A stretch of 64,000 nucleotides of DNA from Dipteris shenzhenensis (Eukaryota > Polypodiophyta > Polypodiopsida > Gleicheniales), in NCBI GenBank assembly GCA_047967505.1, contig CM106540.1, one strand, 5' to 3'. The position numbers and the translations under genes are program-made. Positions 37,959 through 49,039 of the stretch are shown piece after piece. How positions within the stretch are numbered: the stretch's first letter is position 1; the number at the start of each line of letters is the position of its first letter. Under the pieces are notes generated by a model that worked only from the letters and a program-made list of their open reading frames with translations, was not told where the DNA came from and ran no database searches.

Positions 37959-38157
37959 TTCAATATAGCCTACTCTTTCCTTGAGTTGATGGGTCACTTT
38001 CCACTTATGGTAAGTTCAACTAATGAAAGCGGTAAGTGCATGAACTTCCATGCTATCGACCGCTTTGAGGTTGTAGCTTTGGAGCTTGCTTTCCACAAGC
38101 TCAAATTTTTTATTAGATCCTTGAAAGGTTGGTATTGATGTAGGACATGATACCACC

Positions 38158-39540
38158 TTAGATCGGCTCTACTGGAATGTCATTATGGTGATCTTCGCCA
38201 TCATCTAGAAAGTGATCAGAGCTTGTTGAAGGGGGTGACTGCAAAATGTCTTTGGGAGGGACAAATGCTGGTCTTAAAATTTTTTGCACCTGCTTTGGCA
38301 TGAGGTCATTGGGAGGGTCCTGTAAAGAGTCTATAAGAGCCTTGGCTGACTCCAGGTGCATAGTAGTGGAGGGGTGGGAAGAAGAGTGTTGTGTGGAGGA
38401 TGGCTATGTAGATGGGGTGGATATGGTAGGGTGAGGGAAATTGAGATATGTGTTAAGGGAGGGACGGTTGGGATTAGTTGGTGGATGAGGAAGGTGTGTT
38501 GTGTCAGGGCGCACTATGGAATTAAAGATGGCAATGGTTATATTAGACTCTTCATCGATTAGGGAGCTAGGGTAAGCAATATGCTCGGTTTCAACATGGC
38601 TAAGGCTATCATCGAGCATGTATTGCATGGCTTCTAAGTCCTTGTTATACAATTGGAGGATATCAATGGGAGGGTATTGTACAACTCTACGTGCCAAAAG
38701 AAATTGATAGGTCAGTTGAGCCTCCTCTCTACCACGTTCATGCATCCACCCCACGGAATGTGGGCAGCATGCCCAAGTAGGGAGGTCATTAGGCTTAGTG
38801 AGTTCCAAAATCTTGAAGTCTATGGGAAAATTTGAGGACTCAAGGAGACACCTGCACCATATGAAAATTGAGGATGGGGTGCATGGGGAGATGGTAGATG
38901 TCTTGGTCCTCTTGAAATTGGAGGTCACCACTAAAACCCCCCATGGAAAAAATTGGATGTGCGTGGATAGAATGGCAACAAATGACATCTAAAATGTATG
39001 TGAGTGGGAGGGGGTGAGTGAGGTCTAGGTGATATTGGATAGAGGAGACTTTGAGAATGTCGGAGTGAAATTGGACGATGTCTTCCACTGTGTGGGGTTT
39101 GAGGGCATGGGTGTTGAGGTTAGCCGATGCTTCTACTACTTGTTCATATTCCTCCTCCTGTTGACTGTCCATTTCCATCTCTTTGGTGGGCTGGTTGGGT
39201 CCATGCAAGCTCCACAGCTGGTGGTACAATTGTTTGTAATTTTTCAAGTGTTCATGATGGGAGGCATGCAGGGATTTGATTTGATGATGCATGGCATGCT
39301 GTGACCTTTCACAGCCTCCTATTGGTATTGCTCTACGGCAAGCTCCCCTTCATTCATATGGAGAAAATTCGTATTGGCATGGGCTTTTTCCACTGAGAGC
39401 TCTTGTTCAAGGGCCTCATTCCTTTCCTATAAGGCTGCAGCTAACTCTCTAGATTTGCACGTGTTAGCCCCAAGTTGGGCTAACAGTTGTGCATGGTCAG
39501 TGAGCGTCGACCTTGGTTGGAAGCGGTGGAGTCATCCAAT
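38158..39540 (-). pseudogene. Long degenerate coding region with coiled coil, unknown family
   Basis: Minus-strand frames join in order. A heptad-like start lies at 39330-39520 (DHAQLLAQLGANTCKSRELA, ERNEALEQELSVEKAHANTN) with two stops. It is followed by the frame at 38840-39292 (YKQLYHQLWSLHG, EMDSQQEEEYEQVVEASANL, SIQYHLDLTHPLPLTYILDV). After a frameshift comes the frame at 38158-38870 (FKILELTKPNDLPTWACCPH, LLARRVVQYPPIDILQLYN) and a Pro/Ser-rich end. The order and composition look like one protein of about 450 aa, perhaps a transposon structural protein. No motif identifies it. Confidence 0.4.
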
Positions 39541-40323
39541 CACCCATTTTGTAGGAGAGGTGCAGTTGATCGTGGCAATCAAAGAATGGAGATTGGTGCA
39601 CCAAGTGCACACTCTTTTAAAAGGTGGTTCTTTAGGTAGTTATTTGATTGTAACAAGTAGAGAAGAGAACAAAAGAGCAGTGTGCCAAGTTCTCTTCCTC
39701 TGACTTGACTTTCTAGGATAGAGAGTGTTCACTATAGCTGAGGCGACATGGTTATATCAAGAGAGTTTAAGCGATTGGTTCTCTATTCTATTCTATATTG
39801 TTGTGTTAAGTCTATTGTCTAATATGTTCATAACTTGGTGTTCTCCCATCATCACACAATTCTCCTTCGATAGCTAACCCCGACCTCAAAGTATTTTATA
39901 TTTTGGCACCTATTCTGCACCCAAGTAAACTCGCCTTAGGACTACAAGAACAAGCATCTTCACCAAGCACAGGATAGGGTTGGGAGACAAATCAAGCATT
40001 ATGAGTTAATCGGGTAAGATACAATAACCATGAACATTTTAGCGATCCTGCTAGGGAAGGGTCAAGTGAATTCCAAGTTGATGAGCTATCAAGGTAGGAG
40101 ATCCAGAGAACCAAGTTGGTAAGCTTAGTGTCAACATAGAATAAAAAGAGAGTTCAAGTTATCCTGTGACGTAGTGAAACAGTTGTTGGGACTCGTGGGC
40201 TACTACAAAAATGTATTCAAGTAACTCTAGACAAGTGGCATCGACTAGTAGTGTGCTTGAAGATTGATGTGTAGAATATAGAAAGTACTTAGATTGCTCT
40301 TCGACTACTTTCTTACTTAAGAA
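39541..40323. other. Probable LTR/leader of the gypsy element starting at 40324
   Basis: Contains TTTTGGCACCTATTCTGCA at about 39902, resembling the TGGCGCC-type primer-binding site of some plant gypsy elements. It is followed by a leader up to the gag ATG. LTR borders were not found. Confidence 0.3.
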
Positions 40324-41385
40324 ATGGCTGAGACATGCTCAAAAAGACAAAGAAGATATGCAGCTAGACGTGAAGAGTATCTGAGCCTGAAGTAGTGGTT
40401 ACATCTAACTCTACAAGGTGGAGCAGTTTTAGAACCAGAGTTCAATGCCCATAGGAGGCTAGCAGAAGAAACTATCCAACAGTAGTGACAAGCACGAGAA
40501 GTGAGATTTGGCTATGCTACCCCAAGGGTGGAAGTTGACAATTATGCAGAGCCAGAAGGTCAAAACGATGGTGTTAGGCCAAGGCATTCAAAAAGATTGG
40601 TGGGTGAAGGTCAGTTGTGGCAAATGGAATCTGACAACTCATCTACAGAGAGTTTGGATTTCAAATGGATGGCCATCTCCTCAATAGAGCAACAAAATGA
40701 ACGAGAAGACCAACTCAGAGAGTGATGAGAATGTCTTCAATGATACTCGGCTATCATTCCAGGTGGATTGCATTGAGAAAGGTATGAAGATAGGAGACCG
40801 ACTATGACAAATGGACAAAGGATCCATCGTTGAGAAGATAGGTGTGCCTCTAATGGGGAGAGGCACCACCAAAGATCGAAGATGAATGAGGAGCAGCTAA
40901 GGTAGATCGCCTGAGTTCCTCTCACAACACATAGAGATACTACTCGGCTGATAGGAATGCATCAAGTTGTACCCTTAAGGCTTGAAGATAGTACCAACTG
41001 AGTCAGGAGGAATCTACAGGGACCTCACAACCATGAAGGTGGCTATGATAGGTCGGGAGCTAGTGAATTGGTTCTTCTTAGCAAAAGACCTACCTACTCG
41101 AGCTTTTCAGTGGAAAAGTTTAAGTCCAGCTCCAACATCAAGGTAAAGTTCCAAATTTTCAAAGGCATGGATGATGAAGATCCTTACAGTCACTAGCAGA
41201 GTTTTTTTCATGTCTACCACATCAATGGTACAATAACAATTGAAGAGTATATGGACTATTTCCCATGTACCCTAATTAGAAATTGTCAAAGATGGTTCAA
41301 TCAATTTTTCATTGGTTATTTTAACAATTGGTATGCCATGTCTAAAGTTTTCTTACAAAGGTTCTAACAAGAGATTAACAAAGAG
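40324..41385 (+). pseudogene. Ty3/gypsy gag remnant
   Basis: The frame starts with an ATG at 40324 (MAETCSKRQRRYAARREEYL) and passes three stops to VRPRHSKRLVGEGQLWQMES. Its later part carries the retrotransposon gag signature EEYMDYFPCTLIRNCQRWFN followed by YFNNWYAMSKVFLQRF (41250-41370). It ends abruptly where a second gypsy element on the opposite strand begins (about 41386). Several stops and shifts; no protease follows. Confidence 0.65.
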
Positions 41386-43876
41386 GAGAAGGTCTGTTAG
41401 AGGGGCTGCCCTCTTGGCAAACTTGTGAATAAAGCATCTGTAGAAGGAAGCAAGACCTAGAAATCCCCTCAACTGAGTAGGATTCATGGTTGTGGCCAAT
41501 CCTCAATGCATTTCACCTTTATAGGATCCACTCGAATGCCATCCTTGCTCACAATGTGACCAAGATACTCAACCTCTTGTGCCATAAAAGTGCATTTGTT
41601 GGCTTTAGCATAAAGCTGATGCAACTTCAAAATTTCTAGCACTTGCTTGATGTGTCTGATGTGCTCTTACTTATCCTTGCTATAAATCAGGATGTCATCA
41701 AAAAATACCAGCACATATTTGAAAAGGAGAGACTACAAAATCTTGTTCATGAGTGCCTGGAAGGTAGCTGGTGCATTAGTCAATCCAAAAGGCATACCTT
41801 GAACTCATACAGTCCCCTGCCTGTGTGCCCAGCTTTCATTCTAATCTGATGATAGCCGGCAATCTTAGTGAAAAATTGAGCTCCCTTGAGTTCATCCAAT
41901 AGGTCATCTATCCTAAGGATTGGAAACTTGTTCTTGATGGTGACCTTATTCAAGTCTCTGTAGTCAATGCACATACGGTAAGAACCATCCTTCTTCTTCA
42001 TAGATCAACTGTAAATGTATAGTCATCAGAGAACTTAATCCTTGCATCTTGGCAACAGATCTACTGATCATATGCTGTCCATTGGCCACTTCTACTCTCA
42101 GCCCATGGTCTATCTCAGTAGCAAAATTAGTCCCACCCTCTGTAAGGTCTTGCAATTTAGCAAAACTGTGGGTGCTACTGCTGTCCACCAACACATGCAC
42201 AATCCTACCATTAATCATCCCTGCTAAGTATCAGCACTTTTGGCACCCGTCAGTGCATGCATGGAAATAGTATAAAGTGTTGCTTGGGCATCCCAATAAA
42301 CCTCCTCATTCACAGGAGCATTACCACCTACATCTTCACATGTATAAAAAGGTATCGCATCGTGATGATCCACAGAAAAGAGTGTGGGCCTACGGCCTCT
42401 CATGTCACTAGTGGGCAGAATCTCATACACGTGCAAAGCATGAGTGTCACGTTCAGTAGCACCACTAAGATCAAAAGGAAAGTCAGTGCCCTTTGTGGCT
42501 CCAATGTCAGGAGCCTCATCTACATCATGTGTATTTGCCATCTCATCCTGAGACGTATCCAAAGTACCTGGGGCATCAAATAATTCCCCATTATCTAAGA
42601 GGTCAATGATCATGCTGAGCTTGGCAGTACCACTGTTGCACATCTTGCACACATTCCTGTGCTTAGGAGTCCATTTCTCACCACATTTAAAACATAAGTT
42701 GGCCTTCTTTCTGTTGTCCATTATTGCCTGTGTATGCTATTTTATCTCAGCCTTCTCATTTCTAGCAGTAGGCTTGCCTCCAGGCTTGGCATCAAGATAC
42801 ATGTAAGGCCTATCATATGGCATCTTACTACCCAAGATAGCAGGAAAGCAAGGAAATGGTGCTGCTATAGATTTCTTGTCAATCCACTCAGTAAACTTAG
42901 GCTTCGACTCAGTGTCATACCCCGTAGCATGTGAGCTGCCCATGGCATTTCTGTGCTTGCCAACATATTGAGGCTCAAACACTTCTGCAAGCTGAGCTGC
43001 CCTCTCAATTGTTTGAGGGTTATGTTCCTTCACATCTGCAGCGAGAGAAGAATTTAACCCATGGATGAAATGCAACAACTTTCCCTTTTTAGATATGTCT
43101 TGCACAAACAGGGAAAGCCCCCAAAAGCACTGCAAGTACTCTTGGATCGTACTGGTAGTCTGTGATAAGGCATAAAATTCAGCCAAGTATTGCAATATCC
43201 AATACGAGTGGAGATACAAATGTAGTGACCATCAATTCTTTGAAACCCCTCCAAGTGGTGGTCTCTGAGGTGAATCCCTCATGTATTGCCACCATGTGTG
43301 GGCATAGCCATCCTTAATGTCAATTGTAGCTTCATGAGTGTCACTGAAATGTGCATAGTTGCTGACTTTTTTCATGTCCTTGTCATTGGATTTTTTCAGG
43401 CTAGAGAACCATGCTATGAGGTACTTGTCATCCGGACTGGGATGACACTTTGTTATCAACCTTTTCATTCTTCCTAAGTATGTTCTGACCTTTTCTTTCT
43501 TACACATTTATATTGCCTGGTTGTAATGTGGGTCATCTTGTAGCCTTTCTATTTGGAATCTTCTTCTGAATTGGTCAAATAGCAGTGCCCGTGTGGCTCT
43601 TTCCTCTACGAGAAGGTCGAGGTACCATTATGAAGCCTTATCAGTTAGGGCCATCGAGAACCAGGCAGCTTTGGTTTCATTTGACTGATCGCCTCTTGCA
43701 TTGAAGAGTTGAAGGAACCTGGTGGAATCCCCTCATCCATTGTACTTTGGCATTTCCAATTTACCAAAGTGTCATATGACATTGTTGTTACTGCGGTTGC
43801 ATTGTTCTTTAAGGTGTTCTAAAGGATTTTGATCATCAATACTTAGTGCTTCTTCAATTGTTATTTCCTCCATGCT
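41386..43876 (-). pseudogene. Ty3/gypsy gag-protease-RT remnant
   Basis: Minus-strand order: a gag start near 43874 (MEEITIEEALSIDDQNPLEH), the gag capsid fold (LTDKAS, WYLDLLVEERATRALLFDQF) and a second gag module (DGYAHTWWQYMRDSP). Next are QTIERAAQLAEVFEPQYVGK, a zinc knuckle (CFKCGEKWTPKHRNVC, about 42665) and a protease with HVLVDSSSTHSF (DSG changed to DSS, about 42185). The RT has [20 protein letters not shown] and the catalytic VFFDDILIYS (about 41690), then QLRGFLGLASFYRCFI. About 150 codons between protease and RT are deleted, and RNase H and integrase are cut off at 41386. Numerous frameshifts. Confidence 0.8.
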
Positions 43877-44640
43877 GCTTGTCGATGGTGAGAGGTTGAA
43901 TTCTTGAAGAGCGTCGAGGGCCAAAGAAAGCTCGCGAAAGTATGCAGCAGGGGCTAGTCTTCATCCAGATCTGAGGTGCATACACAATGCTTAAGTGTAT
44001 CCTTTAATTGAGTGCCTTTGACTTTGAAATTTGCAATTGATTTCGACCTTCGTAGCTCGATAATGGCAAAAAATATGCAATCAATGAGTCAAAATCAGTG
44101 CCTACATAATGGCGACTATTGAGTTTGAAAACGATGGTAAAAAGACTTGAAAATTATTAGAGGGTTAGAGATGCATTAGCATTGTAGTGACCGTTGTGTT
44201 AAAAATGTGCCTAGGATTGTATCACATGAGTGGGAAAATGTGCAAACGGTTTGTCAATCGGAGGTCATGGTGGAATCTTATGAGCAAAATAGTGCAAAAA
44301 AGAGGCCCACACAGGGGTGCAAATTGACGAGTGTTATGGATGGTTAAATGGTGTGGGATTGGCTAGAAAAAGTTCCCGTAGCTTAATGGTTTTGTGTGTG
44401 AAGTTGTGGTTCAGTCTGGCTCCAATTTGGGTCCCAAACGGGCAAGATATGGACCTCAAAGTTAGGGGATTTTAGGGGCCCTTTTGTCTTTAGGGCCAAG
44501 TGTGAACGGTCCTAGACCTTTGACCTAACTAGGGTTGTGAATGACTTCTCAAAAATTGTGAATCCTCCATTGCAGTGATGATTCAAGCCACATATTGTTG
44601 GGACACATACCCTATGCATTTCTTTAGTTTGATTAATTTG
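43877..44640. other. Presumed 5' region (leader/LTR) of the minus-strand gypsy element
   Basis: Lies directly upstream of the gag start at 43874. No primer-binding site or LTR termini could be recognised, and no coding frame is convincing. Confidence 0.3.
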
Positions 44641-44699
44641 GATAGAAACTGCAAGTGGCCTTCAAGCCCTCATCCTCGACCTTGTTGATCAGATATCTC

Positions 44700-45007
44700 T
44701 GTTAGGATGAGTAGCTTCCTCCTTTGAAGTAAGCATTGCACTGTTTGGCATTTGTCAACTTTTTTGAAGTGGTGTGCTGCTTCAACTGGAAGGCCTTCTT
44801 CAGCAGCTCTAAGGTGATCCTGACATGCGTTTCATTGATGATGAGGATGTGATCATCCTCATCATAAGAGTTGAGGATCTCCTCTGCTAGCTCTTTGTCG
44901 TAAAACTCCTTCCATGATAGCTGTGCAACTTTTATAAGATTGTTGGTCTCTAGGATGCTCGTAAGGACATCACTAAAGAAGTCTTCAATCATGTGTGGGG
45001 GCGACAT
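44700..45007 (-). CDS. Hypothetical 101-aa ORF, unknown family
   Basis: Protein-like composition: LIKVAQLSWKEFYDKELAEE, ILIINETHVRITLELLKKAF, NAKQCNAYFKGGSYSS. After the stop the frame continues RYLINKVEDEGLKATCSFY, so the original frame was longer and this is probably a fragment. It lies between two gypsy remnants and may be transposon-borne. No family recognised. Confidence 0.35.
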
Positions 45008-45177
45008 GTGAGAGCTTCGTTTCCTCTTCTATTAGACTTGGCACTCTCCCTCCATGACGACGAAGAGAACATAGTTGGTAATGGAGAAGGAAGATGGCTG
45101 GCGAAGAGGCTAGGTATAATGGTATGCTTGTATTACTCTATACTATTAAGTTGGGGCCTATCTAAACCAATTTTAAG

Positions 45178-45337
45178 TTGGGTTGGAATGGACCCTACCG
45201 CCTAGTGGAAGTTTTTGACAATGGGAGAGAGCAACTTGCAGATTTGGAAGGTGATGTATTTTTTGAGTTGTATGATGGAAGCAAAGTAAAGACATACCAA
45301 GGAGCGAGTTCTTTAGACAAACAAAACTCACATCTAC
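45178..45337 (+). pseudogene. Gypsy integrase C-terminal tail
   Basis: The plus frame reads GPYRLVEVFDNGREQLADLE followed by GDVFFELYDGSKVKTY, the GPY/F module at the end of Ty3/gypsy integrase. It is followed within 10 bp by the start of a different element's gag ORF, with no LTR between. Confidence 0.65.
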
Positions 45338-45344
45338 CATTGAT

Positions 45345-46335
45345 ATGAAGGATAAGGGTAAGCAACCCACACCCCAGCACGGGGACCATTCAAACAGTCA
45401 GGATGTTTTGTCTACTCCACGCAGGGGTTTTATGGCAGATGCCCGTCGTGCCTATGAGCATCAGTCTTTTGGACCATTGCATGTACCCCAGCTTGGGGAT
45501 TATCTGGATGTAGATGATGCACTTTCTGTGCTACAGAGCACCTTCTTTTGGCTCTCAGCTTTCTGCATCTATGCAAGTTGAGCCCTCTCTTTTGGGTCGA
45601 CCCGTTGTTGTGCATTCGGCTAGTGCTCCTTTCACCACACTAGCAAGTATGCCTAGAGTTGGCATGGGTTTATATGGTAGCCCACACCCCTAGGAGAGAG
45701 GTCAGTCCTCTTCTTGGCCCTTTAGTATGCCATCATTTTGGAGAGATGCATTTGGTAGACAGACCCAACCCAGGGTTCATGCGCCTTTGCCACCAAGCAC
45801 ATATAGCTAGACATAGTCAATACATCAGATGGTAGCAATTTCTATGCAGCAGGGGGTTGGCGGTGGGCAACAAGCCACTTTTGATGACATGTTGGTAGAT
45901 TCTTTGCGTTCATACAGGGCCCTACCTGAGGCCATCAAACTTGAGATGCCCTTCTCCGATTATGTGAACCTCAAGTGTGATGATGCCCGCACTTCTGGAG
46001 GTTACACACATAAGAATTATGCAGCCAAGGATATCAAGTACAAACTCATTGTGCATAAGTTTAAAGGGGACACTCGCACTACCAATGAGTTGGAGGAGTG
46101 GCTCACAAAGCTAGAAGACTATTTTCTCTTCTACCCCAAGTCTGAGGAGGAGTGCATCATTTTTGTAGGTATGCATAGGCAAGACTATGCCCACACATGG
46201 TGGCGATACATGAGGGATTTGCCTCAAAGACCAACCACTTTGAGGGGTCTTAAAGAATTGATGGTCACTACATTTATATCTCCACTTGTATTGGATCAAT
46301 ACTTGGCTGAATTTTTAGAAAGGTATGGAGGATAG
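45345..46335 (+). pseudogene. Ty3/gypsy gag remnant
   Basis: It starts at the ATG at 45345 (MKDKGKQPTPQHGDHSNSQD), passes one frameshift near 45540 and a few stops, then is open from 45829 to 46335. The gag capsid part includes YKLIVHKFKGDTRTTNELEE, WLTKLEDYFLFYPKSEEECI and YAHTWWRYMRDLPQRP, ending LAEFLERYGG. The YAHTWW module is the same as in the minus-strand gypsy element at about 43300, so the two are related inverted copies. Confidence 0.7.
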
Positions 46336-46786
46336 TACTAGAGGTGAGTAGATCAAAATAGAGAGTGGAAAGATAGGGGAGATTAGATTGAAGGTAGAAC
46401 ATGTATTCCTCTAGCAGATCCTTGTCGCTTCTGGTAGGCATTGACAACTTTAATTTTGGATTCTTCTGGGAGTTATATCCCATGGAAATTGCTGGTGATT
46501 GTTGTAGTAAAGGTAGGAGTCCGGCTACTACCCGAAGAGGGGGGCTTCCCATCAAGAATTCATATAGTAGTACTTATTGCATCAGCCTTTATCCGTATGA
46601 GATTTGCATGCACTGAGAGACAAAACACATTCTTCTCATCTTCATCCATATGTTGGCATAGATCTCGGAGAGTCTTGGTGCTTACTGGTTTGGTCCAATG
46701 AAGACTAGATACTGCATGTAACATTTTGATTTGCAAGTGTTTCTGTGTATTCTTCTTGCATCATTTCATCTTTCACTCTTAGGGCC

Positions 46787-47356
46787 ATGGCTTCCACTCT
46801 GTCCTCGGTGGTGCGATCTTTGTGGGAAGTGCTTCCCTTGTTGCTAACCAATTACGTATCCACTACACATAATGGCAAAAGCTACATTGCCCATCTATTG
46901 GCCGTAATAATTGGGTTTGCAATAGAGCAAGGGGATGACTCTACACCCCTCTCAACACAAGATATAAAGGACTTTCAAACATTGATATTATCGCTAGAAT
47001 GGGAATTAGACCCTCCTCCTACTCTCAATGCAGATAGCATGGAAGGGCAACAATCTGAATAGATTCGAGAGAATGACAATGTGGAACTTTGCCAAAGAAT
47101 ACTGCAACTCAGTTCAACAATCTTGCTCCCGCAATAGAAGGACTCGAGCATGGAAATCCAAGAGGATACCATGCCACATAATGACTTTGCAAGAGAGCCA
47201 AATAGCATGCCTCTCCAGGAATCACAAGTCACCAACACTAATGACTCCACAACTCTAGAGTCACTGAGAGTGCTCTCAACAGAAGTAAGAATGGAAGAGG
47301 GAGAGAGAGAGAAACAAAGAGCCACACAAGTTTTGGTGGGTGCAGAACCACCCTAA
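46787..47356 (+). pseudogene. Open frame of about 190 codons with two TAG stops, unknown
   Basis: The ATG at 46787 has a strong context (GCCATGGCT). The frame reads MASTLSSVVRSLWEVLPLLL, then GKSYIAHLLAVIIGFAIEQG, and continues in the same frame past TAG codons after QQSE and LLPQ to QRATQVLVGAEPP. Its 3' part overlaps the putative copia 3' LTR on the other strand, so part may be coincidental. No family recognised. Confidence 0.25.
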
Positions 47357-47437
47357 TCTTCTTTTTCATTCATTTATATGTGTGTTTGAGTATTGTACAT
47401 AACTGGGGTAAAGGCACAGTGACCTTTAACCCCCACA
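47150..47437 (-). repeat. Putative 3' LTR of the copia element (boundary uncertain)
   Basis: On the minus strand a polypurine tract (TTAAGTGGGAGG, 47439-47450) precedes TGTGGGGGTTAAAGG, a plausible LTR start at 47437. A TATATAAATG-like promoter follows near 47378, then a pyrimidine-rich stretch. The matching 5' LTR was not found beyond 51.4 kb, so the call rests on position and the polypurine tract. Confidence 0.45.
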
Positions 47438-47489
47438 ACCTCCCACTTAAAGGACAATGTGCCTTTAAGGCGAACAACCAGTGAGCATA

Positions 47490-48958
47490 CTATCCAATGC
47501 CCATCAATACACAACAATACTCAAACCACTGACTAGATGGACTCTTCGTCAGTATATCTGCAGGGTTATCATCTGTATGAACCTTGACAAGCTCTATGCG
47601 CTTGTCCTCAAGTACCTCCCTGATGAAATGGTACCTGACCTCAATGTGTTTGGTCTTTGCATGAAAGACCGGATTCCTTGCTAGCTGAATAGCACTCATG
47701 GGATCACTATGCAATGTCGGTACACCTAAATGAATCCCCAAATCTCCCACTAGCTGATCAAGCCATATAGCCTCCTTGCAACCCTCTGTGGCTGCAACAG
47801 CCTCTATGGTAGAGAAAGCAATGCACTTCTGTGTGTGAGACATCCATGACACTGCACCACCTGCAAAGGTGAATACATAACTAGAAGTGGATCTCCTACT
47901 ATCCACATGCCTTGCATAGTCTGAATCTGTGTACCCAAGTACACGCATGTCTCCTCTACCAAAGAAAATGCACATCTCCTTGGTACCCTTCATGTACCTC
48001 ATGATGCACTTAACTGCCTCCCAATGCCTCTTTCCTAGATTAGCCATATACCGGCTAACAACTCTCACTACAAATGCAATGTCTGGTCTAGTAGTTATCA
48101 AAGCATACATAAGACTCCCAACTACTGATGCATAAGGAACCTTCGCCATCATGGCGCTTTCCTCATCTGATTTGGGACTATCTGTATGACTCAGTTTCAC
48201 ATATGGAGGCAATGGAGTACTCACTGCCTTCCCCCCCTCCATATTGAAATGCTGCAATACTTTTGTAACATACTCTTTTTGTGAAAGCCATAGGAGTTTC
48301 CTACTCCGATCACGCGTGATGCGCATACCAAGAATATGACCTGCAAGTCCCAAATCCTTCATATCAAAGGCCTCATGTGATCAATTTCACTCCTTCTAAA
48401 ACCCTGGGACTGAATTAAAGCATCAAACTTATGATACCATTCTCTAGGCACTTGCTTAAGACCATAGAGACTCTTCTTCAGCTTACAAACTAAATGCACT
48501 TTGCCCTTTTCTTCAAAGCCTGCCGGCTGCACCATGTAAATTTCCTCATGCAAATCCCCATGCAAAGCTGTCTTGACATCCATCTGCATAAGCTCCATAT
48601 CCTCTGATGCCACTAGTCTAAGCATGCATCTAAGTGTGGTCATCTTCACAACCGGAGAGAATATCTCATCAAAGTCCACACCCTTCTCTTGCTTGAACCC
48701 TTTAGCGACCAAACGGGCCTTGTACCTAGGCACATCATCACCTGTGACCTTCATCTTGTAGACCCATTTACATGGCAATGCTTTCTTTCCATATGGCAAA
48801 GAAACCAAGTCCCAAGTCTTATTCTTCATAAGTGAACTCATCTCTGATTGCATAGCATACTCCCACTTGCATTGATCCTCGTGCATCATAGCCTCTCTGT
48901 AGCAAGAAGGCTCCCCGCAATCAGTAAGCATCACATAGTCTACCCCTGGAACAAACCT
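47490..48958 (-). pseudogene. Copia reverse transcriptase and RNase H, YVDD box deleted
   Basis: RT runs from KNKTWDLVSLPYGKKALPCK through ARLVAKGFKQEKGVDFDEIF and GLKQVPREWYHKFD to SEIDHM at 48380. The next frame begins MKDLGLAGHILGMRITRDRS at 48362. In copia elements about 40 residues, including the catalytic YVDD, separate these two parts; here they are missing. RNase H follows (VLGYTDSDYARHVDSRRSTS, then STIEAVAATEGCKEAIWL, and HIEVRYHFIREVLEDKRIEL). It ends with ADILTK and a stop at 47490. One deletion and one frame change inactivate the enzyme. Confidence 0.92.
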
Positions 48959-49039
48959 ATCAGGCGGCTAGACACTCTAGATGATCTTCTCAAGGGCATT
49001 TCAGCTTGCTCTCCCACCTGCATATCAGCCACATTTGGC

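Noticed and set aside
37373-37963. 196-aa minus-strand ORF
   Set aside because: Ser/Thr/Cys-rich composition typical of the complement of a coding strand; the plus frame reads more like a protein.
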